From Stenotrophomonas maltophilia (lineage in GTDB: Bacteria > Pseudomonadota > Gammaproteobacteria > Xanthomonadales > Xanthomonadaceae), in assembly GCF_006974125.1 (NCBI RefSeq), contig NZ_CP037858.1, positions 2,976,001 through 3,040,000 of the forward strand: a stretch of 64,000 nucleotides of DNA, written 5' to 3'. The translations under genes were made by a program, and so were the position numbers. Below are positions 41,017 through 51,401 of this stretch, piece by piece; within the stretch, counting starts at the first letter, position 1; each line of letters begins with the position of its first letter. The notes beneath the pieces were generated by a model. That model saw only the letters and a program-made list of their open reading frames with translations. It made no database searches and was not told the DNA's origin.

Positions 41017-41826
41017 TTGCGCACGCGCCGCCCGCCTGCCGCCCCCGCCGCCCGCTCCCACGCATCGCGTGGGCGTGCGACTCCCGGTGCCACAGCCGCC
41101 GGTGTCCGTCATGGCCTGGCGCGCGTGCTGTCCAAGGCCGGCGTGTGCTCGCGCAGCGAGGCCGCGCGCTGGATCGCCGAGGGCCGCGTACGCGTCTCCG
41201 GCCGCATCGTGCGGGATCCCGAGTTCCCGATTGGCCAGCCGGCGCCGCCGATCGAGGTCGATGGCCAGCCGATGGGCGCGCCGCAGCGCCTGTACCTGAT
41301 GCTCAACAAGCCCCGCGGGGTGGTGACCACCGCGCAGGACGAGCGTGGCCGCGACACCGTCTACCGCTGCTTCGATGGTGCAGGGCTGCCGTGGATCGCG
41401 CCGGTCGGGCGTCTGGACAAGGCCAGCGAGGGGCTGTTGCTGTTCAGCAACGATCCGCAGTGGGCCGCGCGCCTGACCGATCCGGAAACGGGTCCGCAGA
41501 AGACCTACCACGTGCAGGTGGACCGCCTGCCCGACGAGGACACCCTGGCTGCGCTGCGCGCCGGTGTCGAGGACGAGGGCGAGTTCCTCGTCGCCCAGGC
41601 CGTGCGCGTGCTGCGCAGCGGCGACAAGACCGCGTGGCTGGAGGTGGTCCTCGACGAGGGCCGCAACCGCCACATCCGCCGCCTGTTGGCGGCCTTCGAC
41701 CTGCAGGTGCTGCGCCTGGTCCGGGTCGCGATCGGTGGGCTGCAGCTCGGCGATCTCGGCAAGGGGCAGTGGCGGGTGCTGGAGGTCAGTGACCAGCAGC
41801 GGCTGGGGGCCGCTGCACCGGGCTGA
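41017..41826 (+). CDS. RsuA/RluB/E/F-family rRNA pseudouridine synthase
   Basis: This enzyme isomerises a uridine in rRNA. The protein has 269 residues from TTG 41017, which has GGGGAG at 41004-41009 as ribosome binding site; the first ~33 residues are Arg/Ala-rich and of doubtful reality. The S4 RNA-binding domain is GLARVLSKAGVCSRSEAARW, and the catalytic aspartate lies in VGRLDKASEGLLLFSND. The RNA-binding loop EGRNRHIRRLLAAFDLQVLR is present. Which uridine is modified cannot be stated; RsuA-like (16S) or RluE-like (23S) are both open. Confidence 0.85.
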   Translation: MRTRRPPAAPAARSHASRGRATPGATAAGVRHGLARVLSKAGVCSRSEAARWIAEGRVRVSGRIVRDPEFPIGQPAPPIEVDGQPMGAPQRLYLMLNKPRGVVTTAQDERGRDTVYRCFDGAGLPWIAPVGRLDKASEGLLLFSNDPQWAARLTDPETGPQKTYHVQVDRLPDEDTLAALRAGVEDEGEFLVAQAVRVLRSGDKTAWLEVVLDEGRNRHIRRLLAAFDLQVLRLVRVAIGGLQLGDLGKGQWRVLEVSDQQRLGAAAPG

Positions 41827-41911
41827 TCATCGCCCGCGGCCGGCAGCTGCCGGCCACCGTTCCAGGCGTAGGGGGCGCCTGGTTGCTGAATTTCCCGAAC
41901 GGAGCCTGCCC

Positions 41912-42247
41912 ATGTACCACCCGACCCTCAACCAAACCCTGCGCTGCGCAGGCCTGCTGCTGCCGATGGTGCTGCTGACCGCCTGTGGTGGCCACAAGAA
42001 GGTGGCCAAGGCGGAAACGCCGGCCGAAACCCCGGTGGTGGAAGTGAAGACGCCGGAACTGGATGGTCGCGGCAGCTACCGCTTCCTGATGAGCAACGGC
42101 GACAAGAAGATGACCGCCGATGAATTTGATGCCTGGATGAAGGCCAACGGCATCCGCGTTGCCAAGGGCAACGGCCAGGACGCTGCCGCCAAGCCGGTGG
42201 TGGTGGCCAGCAAGGACGAGCCGAAGGGCAAGAAGAAAAAGAAGTGA
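41912..42247 (+). CDS. Small lipoprotein with EFDAWMKA module
   Basis: This is a 111-residue predicted lipoprotein: a hydrophobic signal with lipobox LLTACGG (MVLLTACGG), so it is lipidated at the cysteine. The mature part carries a 29-residue segment (42080-42166) beginning RFLMSNGDKKMTADEFDAWM and ends in KGKKKKK. CGGAGC precedes the ATG. The segment resembles an EF-hand loop with NGD at positions 3-5 and E at 12, but position 1 is Met instead of Asp. It is paralogous to the exported protein at 40490, with one pseudouridine synthase gene in between. The function is unknown. Confidence 0.75.
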   Translation: MYHPTLNQTLRCAGLLLPMVLLTACGGHKKVAKAETPAETPVVEVKTPELDGRGSYRFLMSNGDKKMTADEFDAWMKANGIRVAKGNGQDAAAKPVVVASKDEPKGKKKKK

Positions 42248-42252
42248 TGCCT

Positions 42253-42276
42253 GTGGGTGTCGACCTTGGTCGACAC
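42253..42276 (+). repeat. GTCGAC palindrome with GTGG head
   Basis: Variant of the GTAG family: GTGG, then GTGTCGACC/GGTCGACAC. It lies 5 nt after the stop of the small lipoprotein gene. Confidence 0.65.
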
Positions 42277-42288
42277 GCCTTGACCGGT

Positions 42289-42327
42289 GGGGTCAGAGCC
42301 CTTTCCGCAGGAAAGGGATCCGACCCC
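42289..42327. terminator. GGGGTC hairpin between convergent genes
   Basis: GGGGTC/GACCCC form the outer 6 bp and CCCTTTCC (42299-42306) pairs with GGAAAGGG (42310-42317) as an inner 8-bp stem. It belongs with the hairpin at 33204-33242 (shared GGGGTC, ATCCGACCCC). It lies between the lipoprotein gene and kbl, both pointing at it, consistent with bidirectional termination. Confidence 0.6.
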
Positions 42328-42335
42328 GGCCATGA

Positions 42336-43544
42336 TCAACCCTTGATCACGCCCAGCTCGACACCGATGCGGGTGAACGCATCGATTGCGCGGTCCAGCT
42401 GTTCGCGGGTGTGCGCGGCACTGATCTGGGTACGGATGCGGGCCTGGCCCTTGGGCACCACCGGGAAGAAGAAGCCGATCGCGTAGATGCCTTCTTCCAG
42501 CAGGCGCTCGGCGAACTTCTGCGCCAGCGGTGCGTCGTACAGCATCACGGGGCTGATCGGATGCACGCCCGGCTTCACGTCGAAACCGGCGGCGACCATC
42601 TTCTCGCGGAAGTGGCGGGTGTTCTCCACCAGGGTGTCGCGCAGGTCATCGGCGGCGGCCAGCATCTCGAACGCCTTGATGCCGGCGGCGACCACGTGCG
42701 GCGGCAGCGAGTTGGAGAACAGGTAGGGACGCGAACGCTGGCGCAGCAGTTCGATCACCTCGGCGCTGGCGCAGGTGAAGCCACCCAGCGCACCACCCAT
42801 GGCCTTGCCCAGGGTGCCGGTGATGATATCGATCTTCTCCAGCACGCCCTTCACTTCGGCCGAGCCACGGCCGGTGGCGCCCAGGAAGCCGGTAGCGTGG
42901 CATTCGTCGATGTGCACCAGCGCGTTGTACTTCTTCGCCAGCGCGGTGATCTCGTCCAGCGGGGCGATGAAGCCGTCCATCGAGAACACGCCGTCGGTGG
43001 TGATCAGCTTGGTCTTGCAGCCGGCGGCATCGGCGGCCTGCAGCTGGGCTTCCAGGTCGGCCATGTCGCAGTTGGCGTAGCGGAAGCGCTTGGCCTTGCA
43101 CAGGCGCACGCCGTCGATGATCGAGGCGTGGTTCAGTGCATCGGAAATGATCGCGTCATTCTCGCCGAGCAGCGGTTCGAACAGGCCGCCGTTGGCATCG
43201 AAGCAGGCGGCGTACAGGATGGTGTCCTGCTTGCCGAAGAAGTCGGCGATCTGCTTCTCCAGCTGCTTGTGCAGGTCCTGGGTACCGCAGATGAAGCGCA
43301 CCGAGGCCATGCCGAAGCCGTGCGTATCCAGCGCATCCTTGGCGGCCTGGATCAGGTCCGGGTGGTCGGCCAGGCCCAGGTAGTTGTTGGCACAGAAGTT
43401 CAGCACCTTGCGGCCGTCGTCGAGGGTGATCTCGGCCGACTGCGGGCTGGTGATGATCCGCTCGGACTTGAACAGGCCCTGGGCGCGGATGGCGTCCAGT
43501 TCCTCGGCGAAGTGGCGGGTCAGGGCGGAGGAGGCGTCGGTCAT
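42336..43544 (-). CDS. kbl: 2-amino-3-ketobutyrate CoA ligase (glycine C-acetyltransferase)
   Basis: Kbl is a PLP enzyme that splits 2-amino-3-oxobutyrate with CoA into glycine and acetyl-CoA, the second step of threonine breakdown. The 402-residue protein starts [20 protein letters not shown]. The PLP lysine lies in [14 protein letters not shown] and the conserved [12 protein letters not shown] block is present. The partner enzyme tdh lies 1 kb upstream on the same strand, but an oppositely oriented porin gene is placed between them, so they are not a simple operon. An open frame to 43739 is rejected. Confidence 0.95.
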   Translation of the reverse strand: MTDASSALTRHFAEELDAIRAQGLFKSERIITSPQSAEITLDDGRKVLNFCANNYLGLADHPDLIQAAKDALDTHGFGMASVRFICGTQDLHKQLEKQIADFFGKQDTILYAACFDANGGLFEPLLGENDAIISDALNHASIIDGVRLCKAKRFRYANCDMADLEAQLQAADAAGCKTKLITTDGVFSMDGFIAPLDEITALAKKYNALVHIDECHATGFLGATGRGSAEVKGVLEKIDIITGTLGKAMGGALGGFTCASAEVIELLRQRSRPYLFSNSLPPHVVAAGIKAFEMLAAADDLRDTLVENTRHFREKMVAAGFDVKPGVHPISPVMLYDAPLAQKFAERLLEEGIYAIGFFFPVVPKGQARIRTQISAAHTREQLDRAIDAFTRIGVELGVIKG

Positions 43545-43750
43545 GGCGTGGGCACGGCTCTGAACGGGGAAACCGTTGATTCTACCGGGCATCGCCGCCT
43601 GCCGACCGGCCCGGATGGGGCATCGCCACGGCCGGCACATGTTGCATCGCAATAGCAAACTGGTTAAAAATTCGTGAACCGGAGCTGTCCCGCTCCGGCT
43701 GCTACGTCCGCTCCCCGCCTTCCACGCCACCGCCCCCACCGGAGACGCTC

Positions 43751-44446
43751 ATGAAGCACGCCTGTGCCTGCCTCGCCATTGCCGCTGCCCTGACCCTGGC
43801 CGCCCCGTTCGCCGCCAGCGCCCAGGAAAACGAATCGCCGTACAGCTGGAACGTCACCGCCGTTTCCGATTACCTGTTCCGTGGTGTGTCGCAGACCGAC
43901 GAGGATCCGACCCTGCAGGCCGGTTTCACCTACACCAGCCCGGTTGGCCTGTATGCCGGCGTGTGGGGCTCGGGCGTGGATTTTGGTACGGGTGACCCGA
44001 AGACCGAGGTCGACTACCTGATCGGCTATGGCGTGGATGTCACCGAGCGCGTCAACGTCGATGTGCTGTTGAACCGCTACACCTACCTGAAGTCCAGCCA
44101 CCAGAACTACAACGAGCTGATCACCACCACCACGCTGGATGACACCTACAAGCTGACGGTGGCCTACACCAACGATGTCTGGAACAGCAGCACCGATGGC
44201 TGGTACTTCGGCCTGGGCGGCAGCTGGGGCCTGCCGAAGGACTTCACCCTGAATGCCAATGTCGGTCGCAGCACCTTCGAGGACGGCATCGCCAAGGATT
44301 ACACCGACTGGAACGTCGGCGTCGCGCGCCAGTTCGGCCTGTTCAATGTCGGCCTGGGTTACTACGGCACCGACGGCAACGGCCGTGACAACTCCGGCAA
44401 GCTGGCCCACAGCCGGGTGATGCTGAGCGTGGCCGTCGGCAAATAA
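43751..44446 (+). CDS. TorF-family putative porin
   Basis: This is a predicted outer-membrane beta-barrel of 231 residues with signal peptide MKHACACLAIAAALTLAAPF (cleavage near ASA-QEN). The signature WNVTAVSDYLFRGVSQTDED and the later amphipathic strands (GWYFGLGGSWGLPKDFTLNA) match the conserved Gcw_chp/TorF family. The transported substrate is unknown. GGAGA precedes the ATG. It is flanked by kbl and tdh on the other strand, and a terminator and two SMAG elements follow. Confidence 0.85.
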   Translation: MKHACACLAIAAALTLAAPFAASAQENESPYSWNVTAVSDYLFRGVSQTDEDPTLQAGFTYTSPVGLYAGVWGSGVDFGTGDPKTEVDYLIGYGVDVTERVNVDVLLNRYTYLKSSHQNYNELITTTTLDDTYKLTVAYTNDVWNSSTDGWYFGLGGSWGLPKDFTLNANVGRSTFEDGIAKDYTDWNVGVARQFGLFNVGLGYYGTDGNGRDNSGKLAHSRVMLSVAVGK

Positions 44447-44463
44447 CGCCGCAGGCGTTACGG

Positions 44464-44486
44464 GTAGTGCCGGCCGCTGGCCGGCA
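44464..44486 (+). repeat. SMAG element after the TorF gene
   Basis: GTAG at 44464 followed by arms TGCCGGCC/GGCCGGCA to 44486, 17 nt after the porin stop. Confidence 0.8.
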
Positions 44487-44497
44487 ACACCAAAGAA

Positions 44498-44520
44498 AAA
44501 GGCGCCCAATGGGCGCCTTT
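44498..44520. terminator. Bidirectional intrinsic terminator (TorF gene and tdh)
   Basis: AAAGGCGCCC (44498-44507) pairs with GGGCGCCTTT (44511-44520) around AAT. A-rich bases precede (CAAAGAAAAA) and TTTCTCGTTT follows, so it can work on both strands for the convergent TorF and tdh genes. Confidence 0.8.
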
Positions 44521-44529
44521 CTCGTTTCG

Positions 44530-44552
44530 GTAGCGCCGGGCCATGCCCGGCG
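44530..44552 (+). repeat. SMAG element, CGCCGGGC subtype
   Basis: GTAG at 44530 with arms CGCCGGGC/GCCCGGCG to 44552, just before the tdh stop at 44568. Confidence 0.8.
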
Positions 44553-44567
44553 TCGCCGTGTGCCGGA

Positions 44568-45590
44568 TCAATTCCAGCTGAGGACCACCTTGCCGGCCTT
44601 GCCTTCTTCCATCAGGTCGAAGCCCTTCTGGAAGTCGTCGATCGGCAGCTGGTGGGTCATCACCTTGCCGAGCGGGAAGCCGGACAGCACCAGCTGGGTC
44701 ATCTTGTACCAGGTCTCGTACATCTTGCGGCCGTAGATGCCCTGCACGGTCAGGCCCTTGAAGATGATCTTGTCCCAGTCGCAGCCGGCGCCCTTGGGCA
44801 TGATGCCGAGCATGGCGATCTTGCCGCCGTGGTACATGCAGTCGAGCATGTCGTTGAACGCACGCGGGTTGCCGCTCATTTCCAGGCCCACGTCGAAGCC
44901 CTCCATGTGCAGTTCCTTCATCACGTCCTTCAGCGACTGGTTGGCCACGTTGACCACGCGGGTGGCGCCCATGTCGGCGGCCAGCTTCAGGCGGAAATCA
45001 TTGACGTCGGTCACCACCACGTTGCGCGCACCGATGTGCTTGCAGATGCCGGCGGCGATGATGCCGATCGGGCCGGCACCGGTGATCAGCACGTCCTCGC
45101 CGATCACGTTGAACTCCAGCGCACAGTGCGCGGCGTTGCCGTAGGGGTCGAAGAACGCAGCCAGCTCCGACGGGATCTGGTCCGGGATCGGCCACAGGTT
45201 GCTGGCCGGCATCACCATGTATTCGGCGAAGGCGCCGTTGACGTTGACGCCGATGCCGACGGTGTTCGGGCACAGGTGCGGGCGGCCGCCACGGCAGTTG
45301 CGGCAGTGGCCGCAGACGATGTGGCCTTCGGCCGAGACGCGCTGGCCGATCTCGTAGCCGGTCACTGCCGAGCCGAGTGCGGCGACGCGACCGACGAACT
45401 CGTGGCCGATGGTCAGGCCCGGCTTGATGGTGCGCTGGCTCCACTCGTCCCACAGGTAGATGTGCAGGTCGGTGCCGCAGATCGCGGTCTTCTCCAGCTT
45501 GATCAGGACCTCGTTCGGGCCCGGGGTGGGAACCGGAACTTCTTCCAGCCAGATGCCCTTGGCCGCTTCGCGCTTGACCAGGGCCTTCAT
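44568..45590 (-). CDS. tdh: L-threonine 3-dehydrogenase
   Basis: Tdh oxidises threonine to 2-amino-3-oxobutyrate with NAD and is a zinc-dependent medium-chain dehydrogenase. The 340-residue protein starts [20 protein letters not shown] at 45590, the family start (E. coli 341). In-frame ATGs at 45605 and 45620 are possible, and none has a clear ribosome binding site. Zinc ligands include [10 protein letters not shown] and GHEFVGR; the structural-zinc cysteines are [15 protein letters not shown]. The NAD motif is [14 protein letters not shown]. It works with kbl. Confidence 0.95.
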   Translation of the reverse strand: MKALVKREAAKGIWLEEVPVPTPGPNEVLIKLEKTAICGTDLHIYLWDEWSQRTIKPGLTIGHEFVGRVAALGSAVTGYEIGQRVSAEGHIVCGHCRNCRGGRPHLCPNTVGIGVNVNGAFAEYMVMPASNLWPIPDQIPSELAAFFDPYGNAAHCALEFNVIGEDVLITGAGPIGIIAAGICKHIGARNVVVTDVNDFRLKLAADMGATRVVNVANQSLKDVMKELHMEGFDVGLEMSGNPRAFNDMLDCMYHGGKIAMLGIMPKGAGCDWDKIIFKGLTVQGIYGRKMYETWYKMTQLVLSGFPLGKVMTHQLPIDDFQKGFDLMEEGKAGKVVLSWN

Positions 45591-45764
45591 CGTTTGCTGC
45601 GCCATCGGGGTGGAACTCATCAGGGGGAAAGCGCGGATTATAGGGTGCCGCGCGGATTTCCCATGTTGCGCTGCGGGTGCAGTGGCGGAACGAAAGGCGT
45701 GCGCCGGCGGGCGTTTCGAACGTGGCCGCTGTGCTCGTCGGGCCATGCCCGGTGGATGCGCGGG

Positions 45765-45787
45765 TGCCAACCAAGGTTGGCTGCTAC
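45765..45787 (-). repeat. GTAG-headed palindrome, CAGCCAACC subtype
   Basis: The element reads on the minus strand as GTAG followed by CAGCCAACC and GGTTGGCA. A degenerate CGGGCCATGCCCGG palindrome lies just before it (45739-45753). Both are in the gap between divergent tdh and the S46 peptidase gene, with a -10-like TACAAT at 45849. Confidence 0.65.
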
Positions 45788-45882
45788 CGGGGCATCGGTG
45801 CGCCCGGCCCATGACTTCCGGGGTTCGGGGCGGGGCAGGGCGGCGGGCTACAATCGAGGGTTCCACTACCAGGGGCCGCTCC

Positions 45883-48045
<2,163 letters not shown>

Positions 48046-48069
48046 TCCGTTTGCGGTCGCTGGCGGTCT

Positions 48070-48127
48070 ATCCACGCATGGCGTGGCTCTACTGGCCGCC
48101 TCCGGCAGCGCCGGGCCATGCCCGGCG
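48070..48127. repeat. Two GTAG-family palindromes after the S46 gene
   Basis: 48070-48092 is the ATCCACGC subtype in minus orientation ending in CTAC. 48105-48127 is the CGCCGGGC subtype with GCAG in place of GTAG. Confidence 0.7.
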
Positions 48128-48145
48128 GAATCCGTAGGAAACCTG

Positions 48146-48176
48146 AAACCCCGCGACCCACGTCGCGGGGTTTTTT
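48146..48176 (+). terminator. Intrinsic terminator of the S46 peptidase gene
   Basis: AACCCCGCGAC pairs with GTCGCGGGGTT around a CCAC loop and is followed by TTTTTT (48171-48176). Together with the preceding A residues this is a textbook terminator. Confidence 0.9.
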
Positions 48177-48285
48177 CATGCCCGGCCCGGCCCGGTGCGC
48201 CGAACAGGTATCATCCGTGTTCCGCGTACTTCACAGGATGTGAACGAAACGCGGAAACCTCCTCCCCCCAGGACCCCTTGCACGC

Positions 48286-48930
48286 ATGCGCATCCTGCTT
48301 GCCCGCCACGGCGAAACGCCGTGGAACGCCGAAGGCCGCTACCAGGGCCAGATCGATATTCCGCTTTCGCCGATCGGTGAAGCCCAGGCCCAGGCACTGG
48401 GTGCCCGCTTGGCCTCGGTCGACATCACCCGTGCCGTCGCCTCGCCGCTGTCGCGCGCGCAGCGCACCGCGCAGCTGGCACTCGGTGCCGCCCGTGCCGA
48501 CATGCTGCTGACCGAGCCGGAGCTGCAGGAAATCGCCCACGGCGAGTGGGAGGGCCTGCTGGCCAGCGAAATCAACGAAAAGGATCCGTCGCGCCTGCAG
48601 GCCTGGCGCGAGGAACCCGATACCGTGCTGATGCCCGGCGGTGAATCGCTGCGCCTGGTGCTGGAGCGCAGCTGGCGTGGGCTGGCGCGCGCCACCGAAG
48701 GCCTCGGCGAGCACGACACCCTGCTGGTGGTCGCCCATGACGCGGTCAACCGCGTGATCCTGTGCAAGGTGCTGGGCCTGCCGATCTCCCGCCTGTGGAC
48801 CTTCCGCCAGGCACCGACCACGCTCAACCTGCTCGAAGGCGCCGACCTGGACAGCCTGGAAGTGGTGCGCCTGAACGACTGCGCCCACCACACGCCGTTC
48901 TTCGGCGAAGCCAAGCACCGCGCCCTCTGA
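48286..48930 (+). CDS. Histidine phosphatase family protein
   Basis: This is a phosphatase or phosphomutase of the histidine phosphatase clan, 214 residues. The catalytic histidine is in LARHGETPWNAEGRYQG at the N-terminus, and the second histidine in VVAHDAVNRVILC. The acidic residue region HGEWEGL is present. Sequence resembles GpmB/CobC-type small cytosolic phosphatases, whose substrate cannot be read off. folC starts 40 nt downstream on the same strand and may share its transcript. Confidence 0.88.
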   Translation: MRILLARHGETPWNAEGRYQGQIDIPLSPIGEAQAQALGARLASVDITRAVASPLSRAQRTAQLALGAARADMLLTEPELQEIAHGEWEGLLASEINEKDPSRLQAWREEPDTVLMPGGESLRLVLERSWRGLARATEGLGEHDTLLVVAHDAVNRVILCKVLGLPISRLWTFRQAPTTLNLLEGADLDSLEVVRLNDCAHHTPFFGEAKHRAL

Positions 48931-48970
48931 TCCATCCCCCGCATCAACTGCTTCTGCTGGAACCGCTGCC

Positions 48971-50242
48971 GTGACGAACACCCCGACCACCCTGGCCGAC
49001 TGGCTGGACTACATTGAACGCCAGCACCCGGCGACCATCGACATGGGCCTGGAGCGCGTGCGCGCCGTGGCCACGGCGATGGGCCTGGGTGCGCCGGCCA
49101 CGCGCACCATCGTGGTCGGTGGCACCAACGGCAAGGGCTCGACCGTGGCCTTCATCGAGGCCATCGGCCGTGCTGCCGGTTGGAAGGTCGGTGCCTACAC
49201 GTCGCCGCACCTGCTGCGCTACAACGAGCGCGTGCGCATCGACGGGCAGGACGTGGACGATGCGGCGCTGGTCGCCGCGTTCAACGCCATCGAGGCCGCG
49301 CGTGGCGAAATCACGCTGACCTATTTCGAGTACGGCACGCTGGCTGCGCTGCAGCTGTTCGCCGACGCCGGGCTGGACCTGGCGGTACTGGAAGTGGGCC
49401 TGGGCGGCCGCCTCGATGCGGTCAATATCGTCGACGCCGACGTTGCGGTGATCACCACCGTGGACATCGACCACGCCGAGTGGCTGGGCGAGGACCGCGA
49501 AGCGATCGGCACCGAGAAGGCCGGCATCATCCGCGGCTGGAAGCCGGTGATCCTGGGTGAGACCGATCCGCCGTCCAGCGTGCTGGCGCGTGCCTATCTG
49601 GTGGGTGCCAACGCGATCCGCGGCGGCAGCGATTATTTCTACGAACCGATCGATGCCCAGCGCTGGCGCTGGCGTGATGTCGGCCTGCGCATGGAGCTGC
49701 CGACCCCGGCGCTGGCCGGCCCGATCCAGCTGGCCAATGCGGGTGCCGCCATCGCTGCGATGCGTGCGCTGGACAAGCCGGTGCCGCGCGCGGCGTGGGC
49801 TGCCGGTATCGCGGCAGCACGCATTTCCGGCCGCATGCAGGCATTCGAGCGGGATGGCGTGCAGATCCGCGTGGATGTCGGCCACAACCCACAGGCGGCG
49901 GGCCAGCTGGCGCGCACGCTGAAGGCCGAGGTCTCGGCCGGACGCACCCTGGCGGTGTACGCCGCGCTGCAGGACAAGGACGCGGTGGGCGTGGTGCAGG
50001 CGCTGCAGGATGTGGTGGGCGAATGGATCCTGGCTGGGCTGGATGGCCCGCGTGGGCAGAGCGCCGCCCAGCTGCAGGCGCGCCTGGCCGGCACGCCCGC
50101 GGCCAAGGCGCAGCTGGCCGATACCGTCGAACAGGCACTGGCGCAGGTGCTGGCCCAGGCCGAGCGCGGCGACCGCGTGCTGGTGTTCGGCTCCTTCCAT
50201 ACCGCCGCAGCGGCCCTGCAGATGCTGCAGGGCGATGCCTGA
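48971..50242 (+). CDS. folC: Bifunctional dihydrofolate synthase/folylpolyglutamate synthase
   Basis: FolC adds glutamate to dihydropteroate and to folates. The 423-residue protein starts at GTG 48971 (MTNTPTTLADWLDYIERQHP). The ATP-binding P-loop is VVGGTNGKGSTVAFIE, with the Mur-ligase-like domain (TSPHLLRYNERVRIDG; GLGGRLDAVNIVDAD) and the C-terminal domain (RISGRMQAFERDGVQIRVDV, GHNPQA). It is followed by SPOR-protein, cvpA and purF genes, the same order as in many gammaproteobacteria, suggesting linkage of folate and purine supply. Confidence 0.95.
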   Translation: MTNTPTTLADWLDYIERQHPATIDMGLERVRAVATAMGLGAPATRTIVVGGTNGKGSTVAFIEAIGRAAGWKVGAYTSPHLLRYNERVRIDGQDVDDAALVAAFNAIEAARGEITLTYFEYGTLAALQLFADAGLDLAVLEVGLGGRLDAVNIVDADVAVITTVDIDHAEWLGEDREAIGTEKAGIIRGWKPVILGETDPPSSVLARAYLVGANAIRGGSDYFYEPIDAQRWRWRDVGLRMELPTPALAGPIQLANAGAAIAAMRALDKPVPRAAWAAGIAAARISGRMQAFERDGVQIRVDVGHNPQAAGQLARTLKAEVSAGRTLAVYAALQDKDAVGVVQALQDVVGEWILAGLDGPRGQSAAQLQARLAGTPAAKAQLADTVEQALAQVLAQAERGDRVLVFGSFHTAAAALQMLQGDA

Positions 50243-50284
50243 TCCGCGTTCAGCCAACGCCGACGCCGTCCGGTCCGGCACCCG

Positions 50285-50290
50285 TATAAT
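50285..50290 (+). promoter_or_regulatory. -10 box (TATAAT) before the SPOR-cvpA-purF run
   Basis: A perfect TATAAT lies 33 nt upstream of the GTG start of the SPOR protein, in the 81-nt gap after folC. The matching -35 region (about 50262-50267, GACGCC) is poor, so an activator may be needed or the hexamer may be fortuitous. A PurR-like operator was looked for but not identified. Confidence 0.5.
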
Positions 50291-50323
50291 CGATGGCAAT
50301 CTCCGGACAGTTGCCTGCCTCAC

Positions 50324-51355
50324 GTGGATACGCCTCTGAAACAGCGTCTGATTGGTGCCATCGTGCTGGTGGCACTGGCCGTGATTTTCCTGCCGATGCT
50401 GGTCAAGGGACCTGCACCGGACAGCGGCGTCGCCAATGTGCCGATCGCCGCGCCGGATGCACCGGCCGATGGCCAGTTCGAAACCCGTGAACTGCCGCTG
50501 GTGGCCCCTGCGGGCGGCGCCACGGGGCTGCAGACCGGCCAGGCCAAGCCGCTTGCGGATGCCGCGGCACCTGCCACACCGCCGACCGTCGACACCTCGC
50601 CGGCGGTTGCCGCCGGCAACTATGCGGTCACCTTCGGTGCCTACGGCAGCAAGGCCGATGCCGACGCAGTGATCGCCTACCTGAAGCGCTCGCAGCTGCC
50701 GGGCTTCGCTGAAACGGCCACCATCAATGGCCGTCAGGCATGGCGCGTGCGCGTGGGGCCGTACGCCGACCGCGCACAGGCCGAGGCCGCCCGCCTGCAG
50801 GCGGTGAAGATCCGTGCCGATGTGAAGGCTGAAGTGATCACCCTGGATGCCGCAGCGGCCAGCAGCGCCCCGGTGGCCGCCACCCCGGCAGCGGCCACGC
50901 CAAGCGCCAGCACCCCGTCCGCAGCCACCGCGCCGTCGGCCGGCAGCAACCCGGTGCGCAGCGAAAGCCTGCCGCCGAGTACAACGACCGCTCCGGCTGC
51001 CAAGCCCGAGCCGCCGAAGCCGGCGCCGAAGCCCGAAACCCCGAAGCCGGAGCCGAAGCCGGATGCCGCCAGCAAGCCGGCAACGGCCCCGACCACGCCA
51101 GCAGCACCGGCGGCCAGCGGCGTCGGCTTTGCCGTGCAGCTGGGCGCGTTCGGCCAGGCCAACGATGCCAACGCCCTGCGCGACAAGGTGCGCGCCGCTG
51201 GTTTCAGCGCCTTTGTCGAGCAGGTGCGCACTGAAAAGGGCACTCTGCATCGCGTCCGCGTCGGGCCGGTGGCCAACCGCGCCGATGCCGAGCAGCTGAA
51301 GGCGCAGGTCGCCGCCAAGGTCGGCGTGGCCGGCATGGTGCGACCGCACCCATGA
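50324..51355 (+). CDS. SPOR-domain inner-membrane protein (DedD-like)
   Basis: This is a predicted cell-division-associated protein of 343 residues. It starts at GTG 50324 (MDTPLKQRLIGAIVLVALAV), giving a short cytoplasmic tail and one membrane helix, then a periplasmic region with two SPOR domains, at about residues 97-173 (YAVTFGAYGSKADADAVIAY) and 265-340 (FAVQLGAFGQANDANALRDK). A Pro/Ala/Lys-rich linker (KPEPPKPAPKPETPKPEPKP) joins them. SPOR domains bind denuded glycan strands at the septum. The position between folC and cvpA is that of dedD in E. coli; having two SPOR domains differs from E. coli DedD. Confidence 0.87.
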   Translation: MDTPLKQRLIGAIVLVALAVIFLPMLVKGPAPDSGVANVPIAAPDAPADGQFETRELPLVAPAGGATGLQTGQAKPLADAAAPATPPTVDTSPAVAAGNYAVTFGAYGSKADADAVIAYLKRSQLPGFAETATINGRQAWRVRVGPYADRAQAEAARLQAVKIRADVKAEVITLDAAAASSAPVAATPAAATPSASTPSAATAPSAGSNPVRSESLPPSTTTAPAAKPEPPKPAPKPETPKPEPKPDAASKPATAPTTPAAPAASGVGFAVQLGAFGQANDANALRDKVRAAGFSAFVEQVRTEKGTLHRVRVGPVANRADAEQLKAQVAAKVGVAGMVRPHP

Positions 51356-51401
51356 CCCACGCGCAGCCCCGTTGCCAGCGCCGCCGAAGGAGCGGGGCGC
51401 C

